From Campylobacter sp. 19-13652 (GTDB lineage Bacteria; Campylobacterota; Campylobacteria; Campylobacterales; Campylobacteraceae): a DNA stretch of 64,000 nucleotides. Where the stretch lies: NCBI RefSeq assembly GCF_019702925.1, contig NZ_AP024713.1, forward strand, positions 558,001-622,000, given 5' to 3'. The notes under the pieces are model-generated. The model worked only from the letters and a program-made list of their open reading frames with translations. It was not told the origin of the DNA and did no database searches. A program made the translations under genes and the position numbers. Position 1 is the stretch's first letter; the number at the start of each line of letters is the position of its first letter. This document shows, in pieces, positions 26,045 to 35,743 of this stretch.

Positions 26045-28043
26045 CGCCTACTCCTAGTCTTTCATTTGGGGCTTTGTATTCTGGCTGAAGTTCATAAGGC
26101 ATAAGCGCATCTTGTATCTCGTAGCGGCTCTTACCTTCAGCTTCCATTTTAGCACGTATCTCATCGACTTGTGCTTGGCGGACGGCACTATCTGGGTGTT
26201 CGATTATATTGCCCTTTGCGCCATATCCCCTAAATGCAGGCGGTATTTCCATTTTCATTATATCTAGTGGCTCGTACTCGACTATCGGCATAGTGTCGCC
26301 TTCACGCCAGCTTGTAAGCGTGCGTTTTAGCCAGTTTGCGTCATCTCGCTTGGTATAGTCCTCTCGGTAGTGAGCGCCACGGCTTTCGGTTCGCAATAAG
26401 GCACCATAAGCCACGCAAAGGGCTAGTTTTAGCATTTTTGGCACACGATAAGCCTCTTCTAGCTCTGGGTTGCCGTAGTGTTCTTTGTTTTCTAGCTTTA
26501 GGTTGTTGCTCTCTTTGTATAGCTCTTCAAGCTCAGCGACCGCTTTTTCTAGCCCTTCGCCAGTGCGGAAAATCGCCACGTGCTCCCACATTATGTCTTT
26601 CATTCTGTTTTTGATTTCAAAGACATTATACTTGCCCTCTTTTTCTAGCAGGCTATCTAGGTAGGCGTTTTCTTTATCTAAAAAGCTCTGGACGACTTCG
26701 CTTTTTATATCGACTTTGTTTTGCTCGCAAAAGTCCGCAAAATAGCCGCCCACTATCATACCAGCCACGACGGTTTCAGCCACAGAGTTGCCACCTAGGC
26801 GGTTAAAGCCGTGCATATCCCAGCACGCAGCCTCACCAGCTGAGAAAAGCCCTTTTAGCGTTGGGCTTTCGCCTTTGGCGTTGGTTTTGACCCCTCCCAT
26901 AGAGTAGTGCTGCATAGGTAGTATCGGTGCCCAGCCCTTGCCCTTGCCATTTTCGTCTATTTCGGTGTCAGCTGGATCTATGCCGTTAAAAATTTGACAA
27001 ATTTCTTGCACGTCTCGTAGGTTTTTCTCGATGTGTTCGCGACCCAAAATAGATATGTCTAGCCAAACGTGCTCGCCGTATGGGCTTTTTACGCCCTTGC
27101 CGTTTCTAATATGCTCCATTATACGGCGGCTTACGACGTCTCGGCTAGCAAGCTCTTTTTTCTCAGGCTCATAATCAGGCATAAAGCGGTATCCGTCGAC
27201 GTCTCTTAAAATTCCGCCGTCCCCACGGCAGCCTTCAGTTAGGAGTATGCCGCTTGGCACGATTGGCGTTGGGTGAAACTGCACGGCCTCCATATTTCCT
27301 AGCTTTGCTACGCCAGTCTCAAGTGCGATAGCAGCTCCTATGCCCTCGCAGATGACAGCGTTTGTGGTGTGCTTATACAGCCTGCCGTATCCGCCTGTGG
27401 CGATTAGCGTGCCGCGTGCGACGTAGGCGGTTAGCTCGCCAGTTACTAAATCACGCACGATAGCGCCGTAGCAGCGGTTGTTTTCGTGGATTAGTGCGAT
27501 GGCTTCGGTGCGGTCATGGATCTCGACATTATGCTTAAGTGCTTCGTTTGCCACGCCAAAAAGCATAGTGTGTCCTGTGGCGTCAGAAGTGTAGCAGGTG
27601 CGCCATTTTTTCGTGCCACCAAAGTCTCGTGAGTGGATAAGTCCGTGAGCGTCTTCGTCTTCGACTATGGTTGTTTTTTGAGCGTTTATGATAGCGGTTC
27701 GCTCGCCCTTTTCTATCCTAGTCCAAGGCACGCCCCAAGCGGCTAGCTCACGAATGGCTTTTGGAGCAGTCTGGGCAAACATTCTAGCCACGTCCTGATC
27801 ACAGCCCCAGTCGCTACCCTTTACGGTGTCGGCAAAATGCACGTCCTCATTATCGCCCTGGCTCATTTTTGAATTTCCAAGGCTTGCTTGCATGCCGCCC
27901 TGAGCCGCTGCCGAGTGGCTTCGCTTGACAGGACACATACTCAAAACTACGGTGCTAAGCCCACGCTCAGCTGTGGCAATGGCTGAGCGTAGACCTGCCA
28001 AACCCCCACCAATAACTAATGCGTCATAATATTTAACATTCAT
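26037..28043 (-). CDS. frdA: Fumarate reductase flavoprotein subunit
   Basis: Catalytic subunit reducing fumarate to succinate on the cytoplasmic face, 668 residues. The FAD dinucleotide motif is [19 protein letters not shown] near residue 10. The covalent-FAD histidine lies in [18 protein letters not shown] near 43. Active-site segments include [17 protein letters not shown] near 254, [13 protein letters not shown] near 407 and [17 protein letters not shown] near 570. There is no twin-arginine signal, which separates it from the periplasmic methylmenaquinol:fumarate reductase (Mfr) found in the same genus. It lies between frdC and frdB with tight spacing. Confidence 0.98.
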   Translation of the reverse strand: MNVKYYDALVIGGGLAGLRSAIATAERGLSTVVLSMCPVKRSHSAAAQGGMQASLGNSKMSQGDNEDVHFADTVKGSDWGCDQDVARMFAQTAPKAIRELAAWGVPWTRIEKGERTAIINAQKTTIVEDEDAHGLIHSRDFGGTKKWRTCYTSDATGHTMLFGVANEALKHNVEIHDRTEAIALIHENNRCYGAIVRDLVTGELTAYVARGTLIATGGYGRLYKHTTNAVICEGIGAAIALETGVAKLGNMEAVQFHPTPIVPSGILLTEGCRGDGGILRDVDGYRFMPDYEPEKKELASRDVVSRRIMEHIRNGKGVKSPYGEHVWLDISILGREHIEKNLRDVQEICQIFNGIDPADTEIDENGKGKGWAPILPMQHYSMGGVKTNAKGESPTLKGLFSAGEAACWDMHGFNRLGGNSVAETVVAGMIVGGYFADFCEQNKVDIKSEVVQSFLDKENAYLDSLLEKEGKYNVFEIKNRMKDIMWEHVAIFRTGEGLEKAVAELEELYKESNNLKLENKEHYGNPELEEAYRVPKMLKLALCVAYGALLRTESRGAHYREDYTKRDDANWLKRTLTSWREGDTMPIVEYEPLDIMKMEIPPAFRGYGAKGNIIEHPDSAVRQAQVDEIRAKMEAEGKSRYEIQDALMPYELQPEYKAPNERLGVGDE

Positions 28044-28058
28044 ATTTTTACCCCAAAT

Positions 28059-28772
28059 TTAATTTGATAAGCCGATTTTGATAAAAGCAAGCAGCGACAA
28101 TACGCCAAGCACCAAGAAAAATGCGCTTAAATACCACTTTGCCTTTTTAAGCTTTGCGCGGCTCTCTTTTGCGTTTTTGCCTTCAAAAATTCCCCATTTT
28201 ACGCATACTCTATATAGTCCGATACTGCCGTGAAGCTCGACTGCAAAAAGCAATACCAAATAAAACGCCCACATAAAGTGATTTAACACCCTTGCGCCAG
28301 ATGCTGTAGCACTTATAGCGTCAGAGTTTGTTATTATGATAATAAGGTGAGCTGAGCCAAGGAAAAACATAATAAAGCCAGTTATTGCTTGTATCCACCA
28401 CAATGAAGTATCAGTATGCCCCATGCGTCCCATGTGAGCTCTGTATGCCTGCCACTGACGGAAGTTGATAGGAAACTTTCTCATTCCAAGTGCGGCGTGG
28501 ACGAAAAATACAACCAACACACAGGCGGCTAAGAATGAAGTAACGTAGCTCATCACTGGATTGTCATAGACAAATCTAGCCTCAAGAACGTGAATTACGC
28601 TATTGTAAAAATCTGGGCTTATGAGAATCGTCGAAACGAACATCATATGACACCACATAAAAAGCCCCAAAATCACACCTGTACCGCTTTGGATAAGGTC
28701 TAATTTAGCTGGCAACTTACTCTTTTTGCGCTCTAAGCTTATGCCCAAAAAGCCCTCAATTTGATTGCTCAT
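28059..28772 (-). CDS. frdC: Fumarate reductase cytochrome b subunit
   Basis: Dihaem membrane anchor that takes electrons from menaquinol, 237 residues with five transmembrane helices. Candidate haem-ligand histidines occur in GLFMWCHMMFVS, VVFFVHAALGMRKF, FLGSAHLIIIIT and FAVELHGSIGLYR, matching the Wolinella/Campylobacter type FrdC rather than the haem-free E. coli FrdC/D pair. It is the first gene of the operon, 15 bases before frdA. The gap upstream (28773-28854) to lgt is AT-rich and probably carries the frd promoter. Confidence 0.96.
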   Translation of the reverse strand: MSNQIEGFLGISLERKKSKLPAKLDLIQSGTGVILGLFMWCHMMFVSTILISPDFYNSVIHVLEARFVYDNPVMSYVTSFLAACVLVVFFVHAALGMRKFPINFRQWQAYRAHMGRMGHTDTSLWWIQAITGFIMFFLGSAHLIIIITNSDAISATASGARVLNHFMWAFYLVLLFAVELHGSIGLYRVCVKWGIFEGKNAKESRAKLKKAKWYLSAFFLVLGVLSLLAFIKIGLSN

Positions 28773-28854
28773 CTGCTATCCTTGTAGAGTTTTTTAATAA
28801 ATTTGCAATGAAAATTATAACTCTAAAAGCTTTAAAAAATATTAATTTATGGGA

Positions 28855-29670
28855 TTAAAGTTTTTTTAATAAAAAGCTGTTTCTAAAATACACACAAATT
28901 CCAAAAACAAGCATAGCGATACTTAAAATTTGTCCCATGCTAAGCCCAAATATTATAAATCCAAGCTGTGGGTCTGGCTGCCTAAAGTACTCGCAGAAAA
29001 ATCGTGCAATAGTGTAAAAAATGGCATAAAGGCTTATGAGTTCGCCGTTAAATTTTTTCCTTTTTCTAAGAAAAAATAGCACAACAAATATTACAAAACC
29101 TTCAAAAAATGCCTCGTAAAGCTGACTAGGATGTCTAAGCACCCCATCTACGTTTATAGCCCAAGATACTTCTGTTTGGCGTCCAATTAGCTCTTGATTT
29201 AAGAAATTTCCTATCCTGCCAAATGTATAGCCAAGCGGGATAGAAACAGCACATAAATCAAGCAAAATCCAAACACTTACGCCACTTTTTTTGGCGTATG
29301 CTAATGTGGCTATTAAAAATCCAAGCACCGCACCATGGTAGCTCATGCCGCTAATTCCAACAAATTCGCCATTTACAAAGGGGTTAAAAATCTGCCAAGG
29401 GTGCGTGAGGTAGTAGCTTGCGTGGGTGCTATATATAAGGATATAGCCAAGCCTAGCACCTAGTATTACGCCTATCTCAACCCAAAAAAAGTAGCTATCT
29501 AGCTGTGTATTGCTTATGGGAATTTTATCCTTTTTGACAAAGTATTTTGCCGCCATGAGTGCTGTAAGAAGTGCTAAAACATACATTATGCCATACCAGT
29601 GCACCTTAAAGCCAAATATGTTAAAAGCTACTGGATTAAAATGCGTATAAATTTCTTGCCAAGCACCCAT
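28855..29670 (-). CDS. lgt: Prolipoprotein diacylglyceryl transferase
   Basis: First enzyme of lipoprotein maturation, moving a diacylglyceryl group to the lipobox cysteine in the inner membrane. The 271-residue protein has about seven transmembrane helices, the segment [15 protein letters not shown] near residue 98 and the Lgt signature [17 protein letters not shown] near 150. The ATG has an excellent ribosome binding site (AGGAGGGACT). It starts eight bases after the GGDEF gene's stop, so the two are co-transcribed. Lipoprotein substrates in this window include the rlpA and ppa-linked products. Confidence 0.96.
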   Translation of the reverse strand: MGAWQEIYTHFNPVAFNIFGFKVHWYGIMYVLALLTALMAAKYFVKKDKIPISNTQLDSYFFWVEIGVILGARLGYILIYSTHASYYLTHPWQIFNPFVNGEFVGISGMSYHGAVLGFLIATLAYAKKSGVSVWILLDLCAVSIPLGYTFGRIGNFLNQELIGRQTEVSWAINVDGVLRHPSQLYEAFFEGFVIFVVLFFLRKRKKFNGELISLYAIFYTIARFFCEYFRQPDPQLGFIIFGLSMGQILSIAMLVFGICVYFRNSFLLKKL

Positions 29671-29678
29671 AGTCCCTC

Positions 29679-30740
29679 CTAGTTGTAAATCAGGCAGTTT
29701 CGCCCAGCGTCTTTTGCTTTATAAAGTAGCTTATCGGCCGCTTTTACCACGTGTGCAAAATCGCCCCCATTGCTGCTATCGCTTAAGCCCATGCTTATGG
29801 TGATTTTTACATCGTGGCGAGTTTGCTCGTTTTTACGGCGACGATTTACGACAAATTTCTTATCCTCAATCCTCTGCCTAACCACCTCTAAAAACGGCAC
29901 GCACTCCTTTTTAAGCCGCCCTGCAAAAACTATGCAAAACTCCTCTCCGCCGTATCTAAAAGCCCGCGCTCCGCCGTCAGTTAGCTTAATCTCAGCCGCT
30001 ATAAATCTAAGTACCTGATCGCCCACGTGATGACCGTACTCGTCATTAAATTTCTTAAAATGATCGATATCGCACATGCAAACGCTAAATGGCAGACTAA
30101 GCGAGCCTGCATACTCATCAAGCGCTCGGCGGCTAGGGATTTGAGTGAGGGTGTCTACATACGCCATTCTATAAGCCTCAACAAGCAAAGCCATGCAAAT
30201 AACCATAGCTGCTCCGCTTAAGAAAAATATAGCGTACGGCATTAAAATAGGGCTTAAAAACGGCACGTACGCAATTAGCAGGCTAAGCCATAAAAACTGC
30301 GAATAAAATCGCTCACCATAGTTTAGCTTATACCAAAGCGTCCCAAGGCAAGCTATGCAAATAATCGCCCCAAGTTGCGATACAGGACCCTTATTCCATG
30401 GTAAAAATATCTCACTTGCTGCGAAGTTTGAAAAATTTGAATACCTACCAAGCAGATAAATAATAAGCAAAATAAAAGCCAGCACCAAAGCCCTAGCCAG
30501 CCCCTGACGGCTAAATATAAATCTCTCTGGTAGCATGGCAAAAAGAGTAATCACTGGCGCAAGAAGTAGTGCCAAAATAGCATCATAGACGCTTGCGCTG
30601 TTTATATCGACGTAGGCTAGCTGGGCTATGACTAAAAATAGCGTGATATAGCCAGCTCGACTTCTTTTAAAATAGACACTAATGCCAAAGCTAAAGGCAC
30701 ACAAAACAAAAGCGATGGTGGGAAATGAGATCCAAGACAA
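29679..30740 (-). CDS. Membrane diguanylate cyclase (GGDEF)
   Basis: A 353-residue protein with six to seven transmembrane helices in the first ~180 residues and a C-terminal GGDEF domain beginning [17 protein letters not shown]. The active site reads GGEEF ([14 protein letters not shown], near residue 268), consistent with an active c-di-GMP synthase. The inhibitory I-site RxxD is absent at the expected position, where GGAR stands. The membrane part resembles an unclassified sensor input; no ligand motif is visible. The start is a TTG (30738-30740) with AAGGTAAG before it. It is in line with lgt downstream. Confidence 0.88.
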   Translation of the reverse strand: MSWISFPTIAFVLCAFSFGISVYFKRSRAGYITLFLVIAQLAYVDINSASVYDAILALLLAPVITLFAMLPERFIFSRQGLARALVLAFILLIIYLLGRYSNFSNFAASEIFLPWNKGPVSQLGAIICIACLGTLWYKLNYGERFYSQFLWLSLLIAYVPFLSPILMPYAIFFLSGAAMVICMALLVEAYRMAYVDTLTQIPSRRALDEYAGSLSLPFSVCMCDIDHFKKFNDEYGHHVGDQVLRFIAAEIKLTDGGARAFRYGGEEFCIVFAGRLKKECVPFLEVVRQRIEDKKFVVNRRRKNEQTRHDVKITISMGLSDSSNGGDFAHVVKAADKLLYKAKDAGRNCLIYN

Positions 30741-30774
30741 AACTTACCTTTTAAATTTAAAGCGTTGATTATAG

Positions 30775-31419
30775 CTAAAAATCATAAATTTTTGCATAAA
30801 TAGGCAGCCCTAGCCACTTTAACCCACTAAAGCTAAAGCCCTTTGCAAAGGTAAAAAACTCTCCAAACTCGCCCTCGCTAAAGCTAGCCTGCCAGACTGC
30901 TCCTTGCTCTATAAACTCACGCTCTGGCAGTGGCTCGCCCTTAGCCAAAAAATAGTGCTCAAACCTAGCCAAAAGGCTAAAAGGCGTGTAGAAAATGCAC
31001 TCACTTTTTTGTGTATATTCGGCTATTGCGCCTGCGGTTTTTGCCTCATCTATGGCTAAATTTACCGCCGATGAGTAAGCCCTTACAAGCCCGCCAACGC
31101 CAAGCTTTATCCCGCCAAAATACCGCACAATTACAACGGCTGAGTTTATTAGGCTAGCCCCTCGTAGTGCGTTTAGACTCGGGGCGCCACTGCTACCTTT
31201 TGGCTCGCCGTCGTCGCTTTGATTTTCCACTATTTGGGAGTATTTGTTTATTTCTCTGCTAGCCCAGACAAAATGCACCGCTTTTGTGTGTTCTTGTCTT
31301 AAATTTAAAAGAGTTTGCTTTAGCTCGCTTGCAGGGATTAAAAATGCGTAAAAAATGGAGTGCTTTATTTCGATTTTAGCAGGAGGCTGGGCTTTATTAA
31401 TGAGCTTTAGATTTTGCAT
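30775..31419 (-). CDS. YigZ/IMPACT family protein
   Basis: A 214-residue protein of the YigZ family (IMPACT N-terminal domain plus a small C-terminal domain). The signature region is YSQIVENQSDDGEPKGSSG near residue 60 followed by VVIVRYFGGIKLGVGGLVRAY near 98. Family members are linked to translation regulation or RNA handling, but the bacterial role is unclear. It lies upstream of the GGDEF gene on the same strand, with a 34-base gap, and divergent from galU. Confidence 0.9.
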   Translation of the reverse strand: MQNLKLINKAQPPAKIEIKHSIFYAFLIPASELKQTLLNLRQEHTKAVHFVWASREINKYSQIVENQSDDGEPKGSSGAPSLNALRGASLINSAVVIVRYFGGIKLGVGGLVRAYSSAVNLAIDEAKTAGAIAEYTQKSECIFYTPFSLLARFEHYFLAKGEPLPEREFIEQGAVWQASFSEGEFGEFFTFAKGFSFSGLKWLGLPIYAKIYDF

Positions 31420-31514
31420 TTTTGTCCTTATAAAAAGCTAAAATAGTAAGATTTTTTCATAAATTTAAGCAAATAATAGCTAAAATATCCATTATTTATT
31501 TTTAAGGATAGTTA

Positions 31515-32351
31515 ATGCTTAAGACCTGCCTTTTCCCAGCTGCTGGCTATGGGACGAGATTTTTACCAGCGACAAAATCCCTGCCAAAAGAGATGCTACC
31601 TATACTTACTAAGCCGCTTATTCATTATGGCGTCGATGAGGCGCTTGAGGCCGGCATGGATAGTATGGCGTTTGTTACTGGGCGCGGAAAGAGGGCTTTG
31701 GAGGATTATTTTGACATTAGCTACGAGCTGGAGCATCAAATAGCTGGTAGCTCAAAAGAGCCGCTTTTGGCTGAAATTAGGCAGCTTATGAATAAATGCA
31801 GCTTTAGCTTTACTAGACAAAACGAGATGAAAGGGCTAGGGCATGCCATATATACGGGTAGGGGGCTAGTAAATGATGAAGCCTTTGGTGTGGTTTTGGC
31901 TGATGATTTGTGTATTAATGAGGATGGCGAGGGTGTTCTTTCTCAGATGACTAAAATTTATGAAAAATATAGATGTAGCATAGTCGCTGTCATGGAGGTA
32001 CCTCGTGAGCAGACCGCAAGCTATGGTGTCATATCAGGCAGAGCGATAGATGATAGTCTTATTATGGTTGATGATATGGTAGAAAAGCCAAACCCAGACG
32101 AAGCTCCAAGCAATCTAGCCATAATAGGACGCTATATCCTAACGCCTGATATTTTCTCTATCTTAGAGCGTACTGCACCTGGTAAAAACGGCGAAGTCCA
32201 AATCACAGACGCACTAAAAACTCAAGCCTTAGAGGGCATGGTGCTGGCTTTAAAATTTAAAGGTAGGCGGTTTGATTGTGGCTCATTGCACGGATTTGTA
32301 GAGGCGACTAATTACTTTTATGAGCGCGAATATGGTAAAGACAACTCTTAA
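31515..32351 (+). CDS. galU: UTP-glucose-1-phosphate uridylyltransferase
   Basis: Makes UDP-glucose for surface polysaccharides, 278 residues. The nucleotide-binding start is CLFPAAGYGTRFLPATKSLPKEML (residues ~5-28), followed by KPLIHYGVDEAL, GLGHAIYTGRGLV and GEVQITDAL near 221. The ATG follows AAGGATAG. Its last 20 bases overlap the pgi start, so galU and pgi share a transcript and a role in hexose-phosphate supply. A TAAAAT-type -10 about 30 bases upstream is plausible. Confidence 0.96.
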   Translation: MLKTCLFPAAGYGTRFLPATKSLPKEMLPILTKPLIHYGVDEALEAGMDSMAFVTGRGKRALEDYFDISYELEHQIAGSSKEPLLAEIRQLMNKCSFSFTRQNEMKGLGHAIYTGRGLVNDEAFGVVLADDLCINEDGEGVLSQMTKIYEKYRCSIVAVMEVPREQTASYGVISGRAIDDSLIMVDDMVEKPNPDEAPSNLAIIGRYILTPDIFSILERTAPGKNGEVQITDALKTQALEGMVLALKFKGRRFDCGSLHGFVEATNYFYEREYGKDNS

Positions 32352-33579
32352 ATTTAACACCGCAAAAAGTGAGCATATCGCTGCGTATGCCGCTAGAGTA
32401 AATGATGAGTATGAAAAGGGTGAGGTGGGGTATTATCATCTGCCGTCTTTGAGTGCGTCGCTGCTACCTAGCATATCAGAGCTTAATAAAAGCCTAGGAA
32501 GCGGGATAGATACGGTGGTACTTGTGGGTGTTGGAGGGAGTGCGCTTGGTGTTAGGGCGATTGAGTTTATGCTCCCTGAGTGCTTAAGCAAAGAGTTAAA
32601 AATAATAGATAATCTTGATGAGGTGAGCATAAGAAGTGCGCTTGAAGGCGTAAATTTTAACTCCACGCTTTTTATCATAAGCTCAAAATCAGGCACGACG
32701 TTAGAGACTATTACTATTTTTAAATATATTTTGAATAAATTTAAACCAAATAGCCTAAAAGATAATTTTATATTTATAACAGATAAAGGCACTCCGCTTG
32801 ATGATTTAGCTAGTAAAAACGGCGCTCGTGTGTTTTTTATACCGCATAATGTAGGTGGGCGATTTAGCGTGCTAAGTGCGATAGGGCTTGTGCCTTTGGG
32901 GCTTTGTGGAGTGGATATTGCTGGGCTATTAGAGGGTGCTAAGGCGTGCGCTAAACGCTACATAGATGATGGTGATATGAGCCTAATCGCGAAAGCTCAC
33001 CACTACGCCACACATCGACATGCGCGCATAAACGTGATTTTTAGCTATTCTGATAGGTTTGAGAAATTTAATGAATGGTATGTGCAGCTTTGGGCTGAAA
33101 GTCTGGGTAAAAGGCAGGGGCATAAAAGAGTGGGGCTTACGCCTGTAGGGCTTATAGGCAGTAAAGACCAGCATAGCTTTTTGCAGCTTATAATGGACGG
33201 TGCAAAGGATAAAAGCGTAACTTTTTTGCGTATTAAAGAGCATATTAAGCATGGGCTAAGTGCGCCTAATGTAAACATTGATGGGCTTAGATTAGAGGAT
33301 TTGGCTCAGAGTGATTTTGCTGGCAATTTTAGCGTAGGCGAGCTTTTAAATTTACAAGCTGACGCTACTACTATGGCTTTGGTGCAAGAGGGGCTAAGTG
33401 TCGATGAAATCGAACTTGATAGGCTTGATGAGTGGCACATAGGCTGGCTTATTTATTATTATGAGCTACTAACCTCTGCTACTGGCATACTTTTAGGCAT
33501 TAATCCATACGACCAGCCAGCCGTAGAGATAGGAAAGAGGATATTAAGGCTACTTGCGCAAAAAAGAAATCTATCATAG
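32332..33579 (+). CDS. pgi: Glucose-6-phosphate isomerase
   Basis: Interconverts glucose-6-P and fructose-6-P. The 415-residue form is shorter than the ~550-residue E. coli enzyme, as usual for epsilonproteobacteria. Family motifs are LVGVGGSALGVRAIEF near residue 67, ISSKSGTTLETI near 120, VGGRFSVLSAIGLVPLG near 170 and KDQHSFLQLIMDG near 280. I start at the ATG at 32332 (MVKTTLKF); an in-frame ATG at 32320 is possible. The gene overlaps galU. Campylobacter lacks a complete glycolysis, so the enzyme mainly serves sugar-nucleotide supply (family knowledge). Confidence 0.93.
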   Translation: MVKTTLKFNTAKSEHIAAYAARVNDEYEKGEVGYYHLPSLSASLLPSISELNKSLGSGIDTVVLVGVGGSALGVRAIEFMLPECLSKELKIIDNLDEVSIRSALEGVNFNSTLFIISSKSGTTLETITIFKYILNKFKPNSLKDNFIFITDKGTPLDDLASKNGARVFFIPHNVGGRFSVLSAIGLVPLGLCGVDIAGLLEGAKACAKRYIDDGDMSLIAKAHHYATHRHARINVIFSYSDRFEKFNEWYVQLWAESLGKRQGHKRVGLTPVGLIGSKDQHSFLQLIMDGAKDKSVTFLRIKEHIKHGLSAPNVNIDGLRLEDLAQSDFAGNFSVGELLNLQADATTMALVQEGLSVDEIELDRLDEWHIGWLIYYYELLTSATGILLGINPYDQPAVEIGKRILRLLAQKRNLS

Positions 33580-33715
33580 GATTTGTGTTTGATGCTTTGG
33601 ATGGCTTTTGTATAAATTTAAATACTTTAGATTAGGATTTAAATTTTGTACTCTTTTGTTTTAGGTTAATCTTAAAAATTTATAGGGTTAAAATTAAAGA
33701 TATTAAAGTATAAAA

Positions 33716-33800
33716 TGGTGCGATTAGCGAGATTTGAACTCGCACACCTACTGGCACTACCCCCTCAAGATAGCGTGTCTACCAATTCCACCATAATCGC
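33716..33800 (-). tRNA. tRNA-Leu (GAG)
   Basis: On the minus strand, acceptor GCGATTA pairs with TAATCGC, then A and CCA. The anticodon stem CTATC/GGTAG encloses loop TTGAGGG with anticodon GAG. A variable arm of class II type and T arm GCGAGTTCAAATCTCGC complete an 85-nt tRNA-Leu. It lies only 16 bases downstream of the atpE terminator hairpin, leaving little room for its own promoter. Confidence 0.95.
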
Positions 33801-33814
33801 AATAGTTTGGGTTA

Positions 33815-33845
33815 AAAAGCCTCGAAGTCTATCATATCGAGGCTT
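33815..33845 (-). terminator. Rho-independent terminator of atpE
   Basis: Perfect 9-bp inverted repeat AAGCCTCGA (33817-33825) and TCGAGGCTT (33837-33845) with an 11-base loop. In the minus direction the stem is followed by a T run. It lies 9 bases past the atpE stop and just before tRNA-Leu. Confidence 0.75.
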
Positions 33846-33854
33846 AAAATATTA

Positions 33855-34166
33855 TTATAGATAAGGGTTAGAGAATAGCACTATAAGAGCGATAACAAGA
33901 GCGTAAATAACCTGAGCTTCAATCATCGCAAGTGATATAAACATCGTTGTCATTAGCTTGCCGCCAAGACCTGGATTTCTAGCTGTACCTAGGATTGTAG
34001 CTGATGAAGCGTGTCCCATACCGATAGCGCCACCAAGTGCCGCTAGACCTAGACCTACGCCAGCAGCGATAACTGAGTAAGCTTTTAGCATCTCGTTTGC
34101 TACTTGCTCGTCAGCGCCAAAAGCAAAGCCACAAAGGGCAAAAAGTAAAAATACAATCTTTTTCAT
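33855..34166 (-). CDS. atpE: ATP synthase F0 subunit c
   Basis: Forms the rotor ring of the F1F0 ATP synthase. The 103-residue protein starts with a signal-like stretch (KKIVFLLFALCGFAFGADE), then two transmembrane helices joined by the polar loop TARNPGLGG. The ion-binding carboxylate is the glutamate in AMIEAQVIYALV. Positions that hold glutamine and serine in sodium-type rings are methionine (AIGMG) and alanine (EAQ) here, so the ring looks proton-type (inference). The gene stands apart from the other atp genes, as in C. jejuni, divergent from the sodium symporter cluster. Confidence 0.95.
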   Translation of the reverse strand: MKKIVFLLFALCGFAFGADEQVANEMLKAYSVIAAGVGLGLAALGGAIGMGHASSATILGTARNPGLGGKLMTTMFISLAMIEAQVIYALVIALIVLFSNPYL

Positions 34167-34242
34167 AAAAAGATCCTTGTTTGATAAATTTCTTAGATTA
34201 GTTCGGATGTGATCCCTACTTAGAACCTAAGAGTTGGCATAG

Positions 34243-34248
34243 ATTATA
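34243..34248 (-). promoter_or_regulatory. -10 element of the atpE promoter
   Basis: The minus strand reads TATAAT in GGGTTATAATCTATGCC, giving a leader of about 70 bases before the atpE ATG. It is the best -10 match in the 226-base divergent gap. A/T-rich DNA lies upstream, as is typical of Campylobacter sigma-70 promoters. Confidence 0.6.
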
Positions 34249-34392
34249 ACCCTATAAAGCTTTTGTTTGGTTTAAATTTACCCAAAATTTTACTAATTTT
34301 AATTGAAAAATAGCAAGTTTAATATCTATTTATTATCTTTATTAAAGATTTTTTTAGGTACGATTGCAAACAATTTTCAAACAGGATAGTAA

Positions 34393-35742
34393 ATGATAGG
34401 CGCAAATGATAAATTTAGTAAAATAGGCTTTGTTTTAGCTATGGCTGGTTCTGCTGTGGGGCTTGGAAATGCGTGGAAGTTTCCTACTATGGTGGGGAAT
34501 AACGGTGGTTCAGCCTTTATAATCCTTTATCTAGCTCTTACTTTTTGCGTGGCTTTTGTTGCGTTTTTGGGCGAGGCTGCGATAGGAAAGCTGGGTGAAT
34601 CTGATCTGGTGCATTCGCTTTTTAAGCTTGCCCCAAAGCATAAAAAGCAGTGGTCTTTGGCTGGATTTTTCATGATAGGTGCTGTTTTAATCGCAAGCTT
34701 TTATATGGTCGTAATAGGCTGGATTTTATATTATATTATTATCTCGTTTGGCTCTTTGCCTGCTGATACGAGCGCGGCTGGAGCGCTATTTGGCGGACTT
34801 ATAAGTAGTGATATTACAAGCGTTGTGCTGTGTTTTAGTGCTGTATTTTTTGTTGTATTTTACATCGTTTCGCGTGGGATTAAAAATGGCATAGAAAGGC
34901 TAAATATATGGATGATGCCGACGCTTTTTGTGCTACTTTTACTTATGCTTTTTTATTCGTTTACCTTTGGGGAGGGATTTTTAAAGGCGGCTCAGTTTTT
35001 ATTTGTGCCTAATTTTAGTAAAATTAGCGGAGAGCTTGTGCTTCAGGCTTTGGGGCTTGCGTTTTTCTCGCTATCTATGGGTGTAGGGGCTGTGCCTACA
35101 TATGCGGCTAGTCTACCTGATGGGACAAATTTAATCAAATCAACCCTATCTATAATATTTATAAATATCTTCATAGGGCTTATGATGGGGCTTGTTGTAT
35201 TTACGTTTATCTTTGCCTATGGTGCAGATACTGCGCAATCTGGCCCTGGGCTTATTTTTGTTAGCCTTACGACGCTATTTGCAAAGCTAGGAATTGTAGG
35301 TAATATCCTAGCTATTTGCTTTTTTGTATCGCTGCTTTTTGCTGGCATTACTTCAGCTATTTCTATGATTGAGCCATTTGCTTTTTATTTGATAAATCAG
35401 TTTAAATTTACCCGTGCAAAAGCTCTGGTTTTAATAGGAATTTTTACCTATATTTTAGGCATTTTTTCAGCCCTTAGCTTTTATGCTCCAACGGCTGATA
35501 GCTTTAGCCTGTTTGGCAAATCGGTCTTTGATGCGCTTGATTATCTTACTTCAAACATCATGATGCCAGTTGGCGCTATTATATTTAGCTTTTTTGTGGG
35601 CTTTGTGCTAAATAAAGAGGCACTTAATATACTGCTTGGGCGCTTTATGGGCAGGGCGTTTTTTGAGCTTTGGTACTTTGCTATCCGCTATGTTGTACCT
35701 GTTGCGATATGTGCTATTGGAATTTATCAGATAGTTGGCTAA
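34393..35742 (+). CDS. Sodium:neurotransmitter symporter family transporter (NSS paralogue 1)
   Basis: Na+-coupled importer of the NSS (SLC6/LeuT) family, probably for an amino acid; the substrate is unknown. The 449 residues predict 11 transmembrane helices, the common bacterial form. TM1 has the signature GSAVGLGNAWKFP near residue 16, with lysine where LeuT has the gate arginine. The unwound TM6 reads FFSLSMGVGAVPTYAAS near 220, with VP replacing the usual II. The Na2-site residues in TM8, AGITSAISMIEP near 317, are conserved. It is the first of three NSS genes in a row; the next gene starts a few bases past its stop. By sequence it pairs with paralogue 4 at 40640. Confidence 0.93.
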   Translation: MIGANDKFSKIGFVLAMAGSAVGLGNAWKFPTMVGNNGGSAFIILYLALTFCVAFVAFLGEAAIGKLGESDLVHSLFKLAPKHKKQWSLAGFFMIGAVLIASFYMVVIGWILYYIIISFGSLPADTSAAGALFGGLISSDITSVVLCFSAVFFVVFYIVSRGIKNGIERLNIWMMPTLFVLLLLMLFYSFTFGEGFLKAAQFLFVPNFSKISGELVLQALGLAFFSLSMGVGAVPTYAASLPDGTNLIKSTLSIIFINIFIGLMMGLVVFTFIFAYGADTAQSGPGLIFVSLTTLFAKLGIVGNILAICFFVSLLFAGITSAISMIEPFAFYLINQFKFTRAKALVLIGIFTYILGIFSALSFYAPTADSFSLFGKSVFDALDYLTSNIMMPVGAIIFSFFVGFVLNKEALNILLGRFMGRAFFELWYFAIRYVVPVAICAIGIYQIVG

Positions 35743-35743
35743 G

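Noticed and set aside
25319-28772. Methylmenaquinol:fumarate reductase (Mfr) instead of Frd
   Set aside because: No twin-arginine signal on the flavoprotein; the C subunit is the dihaem anchor and the order is frdC-frdA-frdB.
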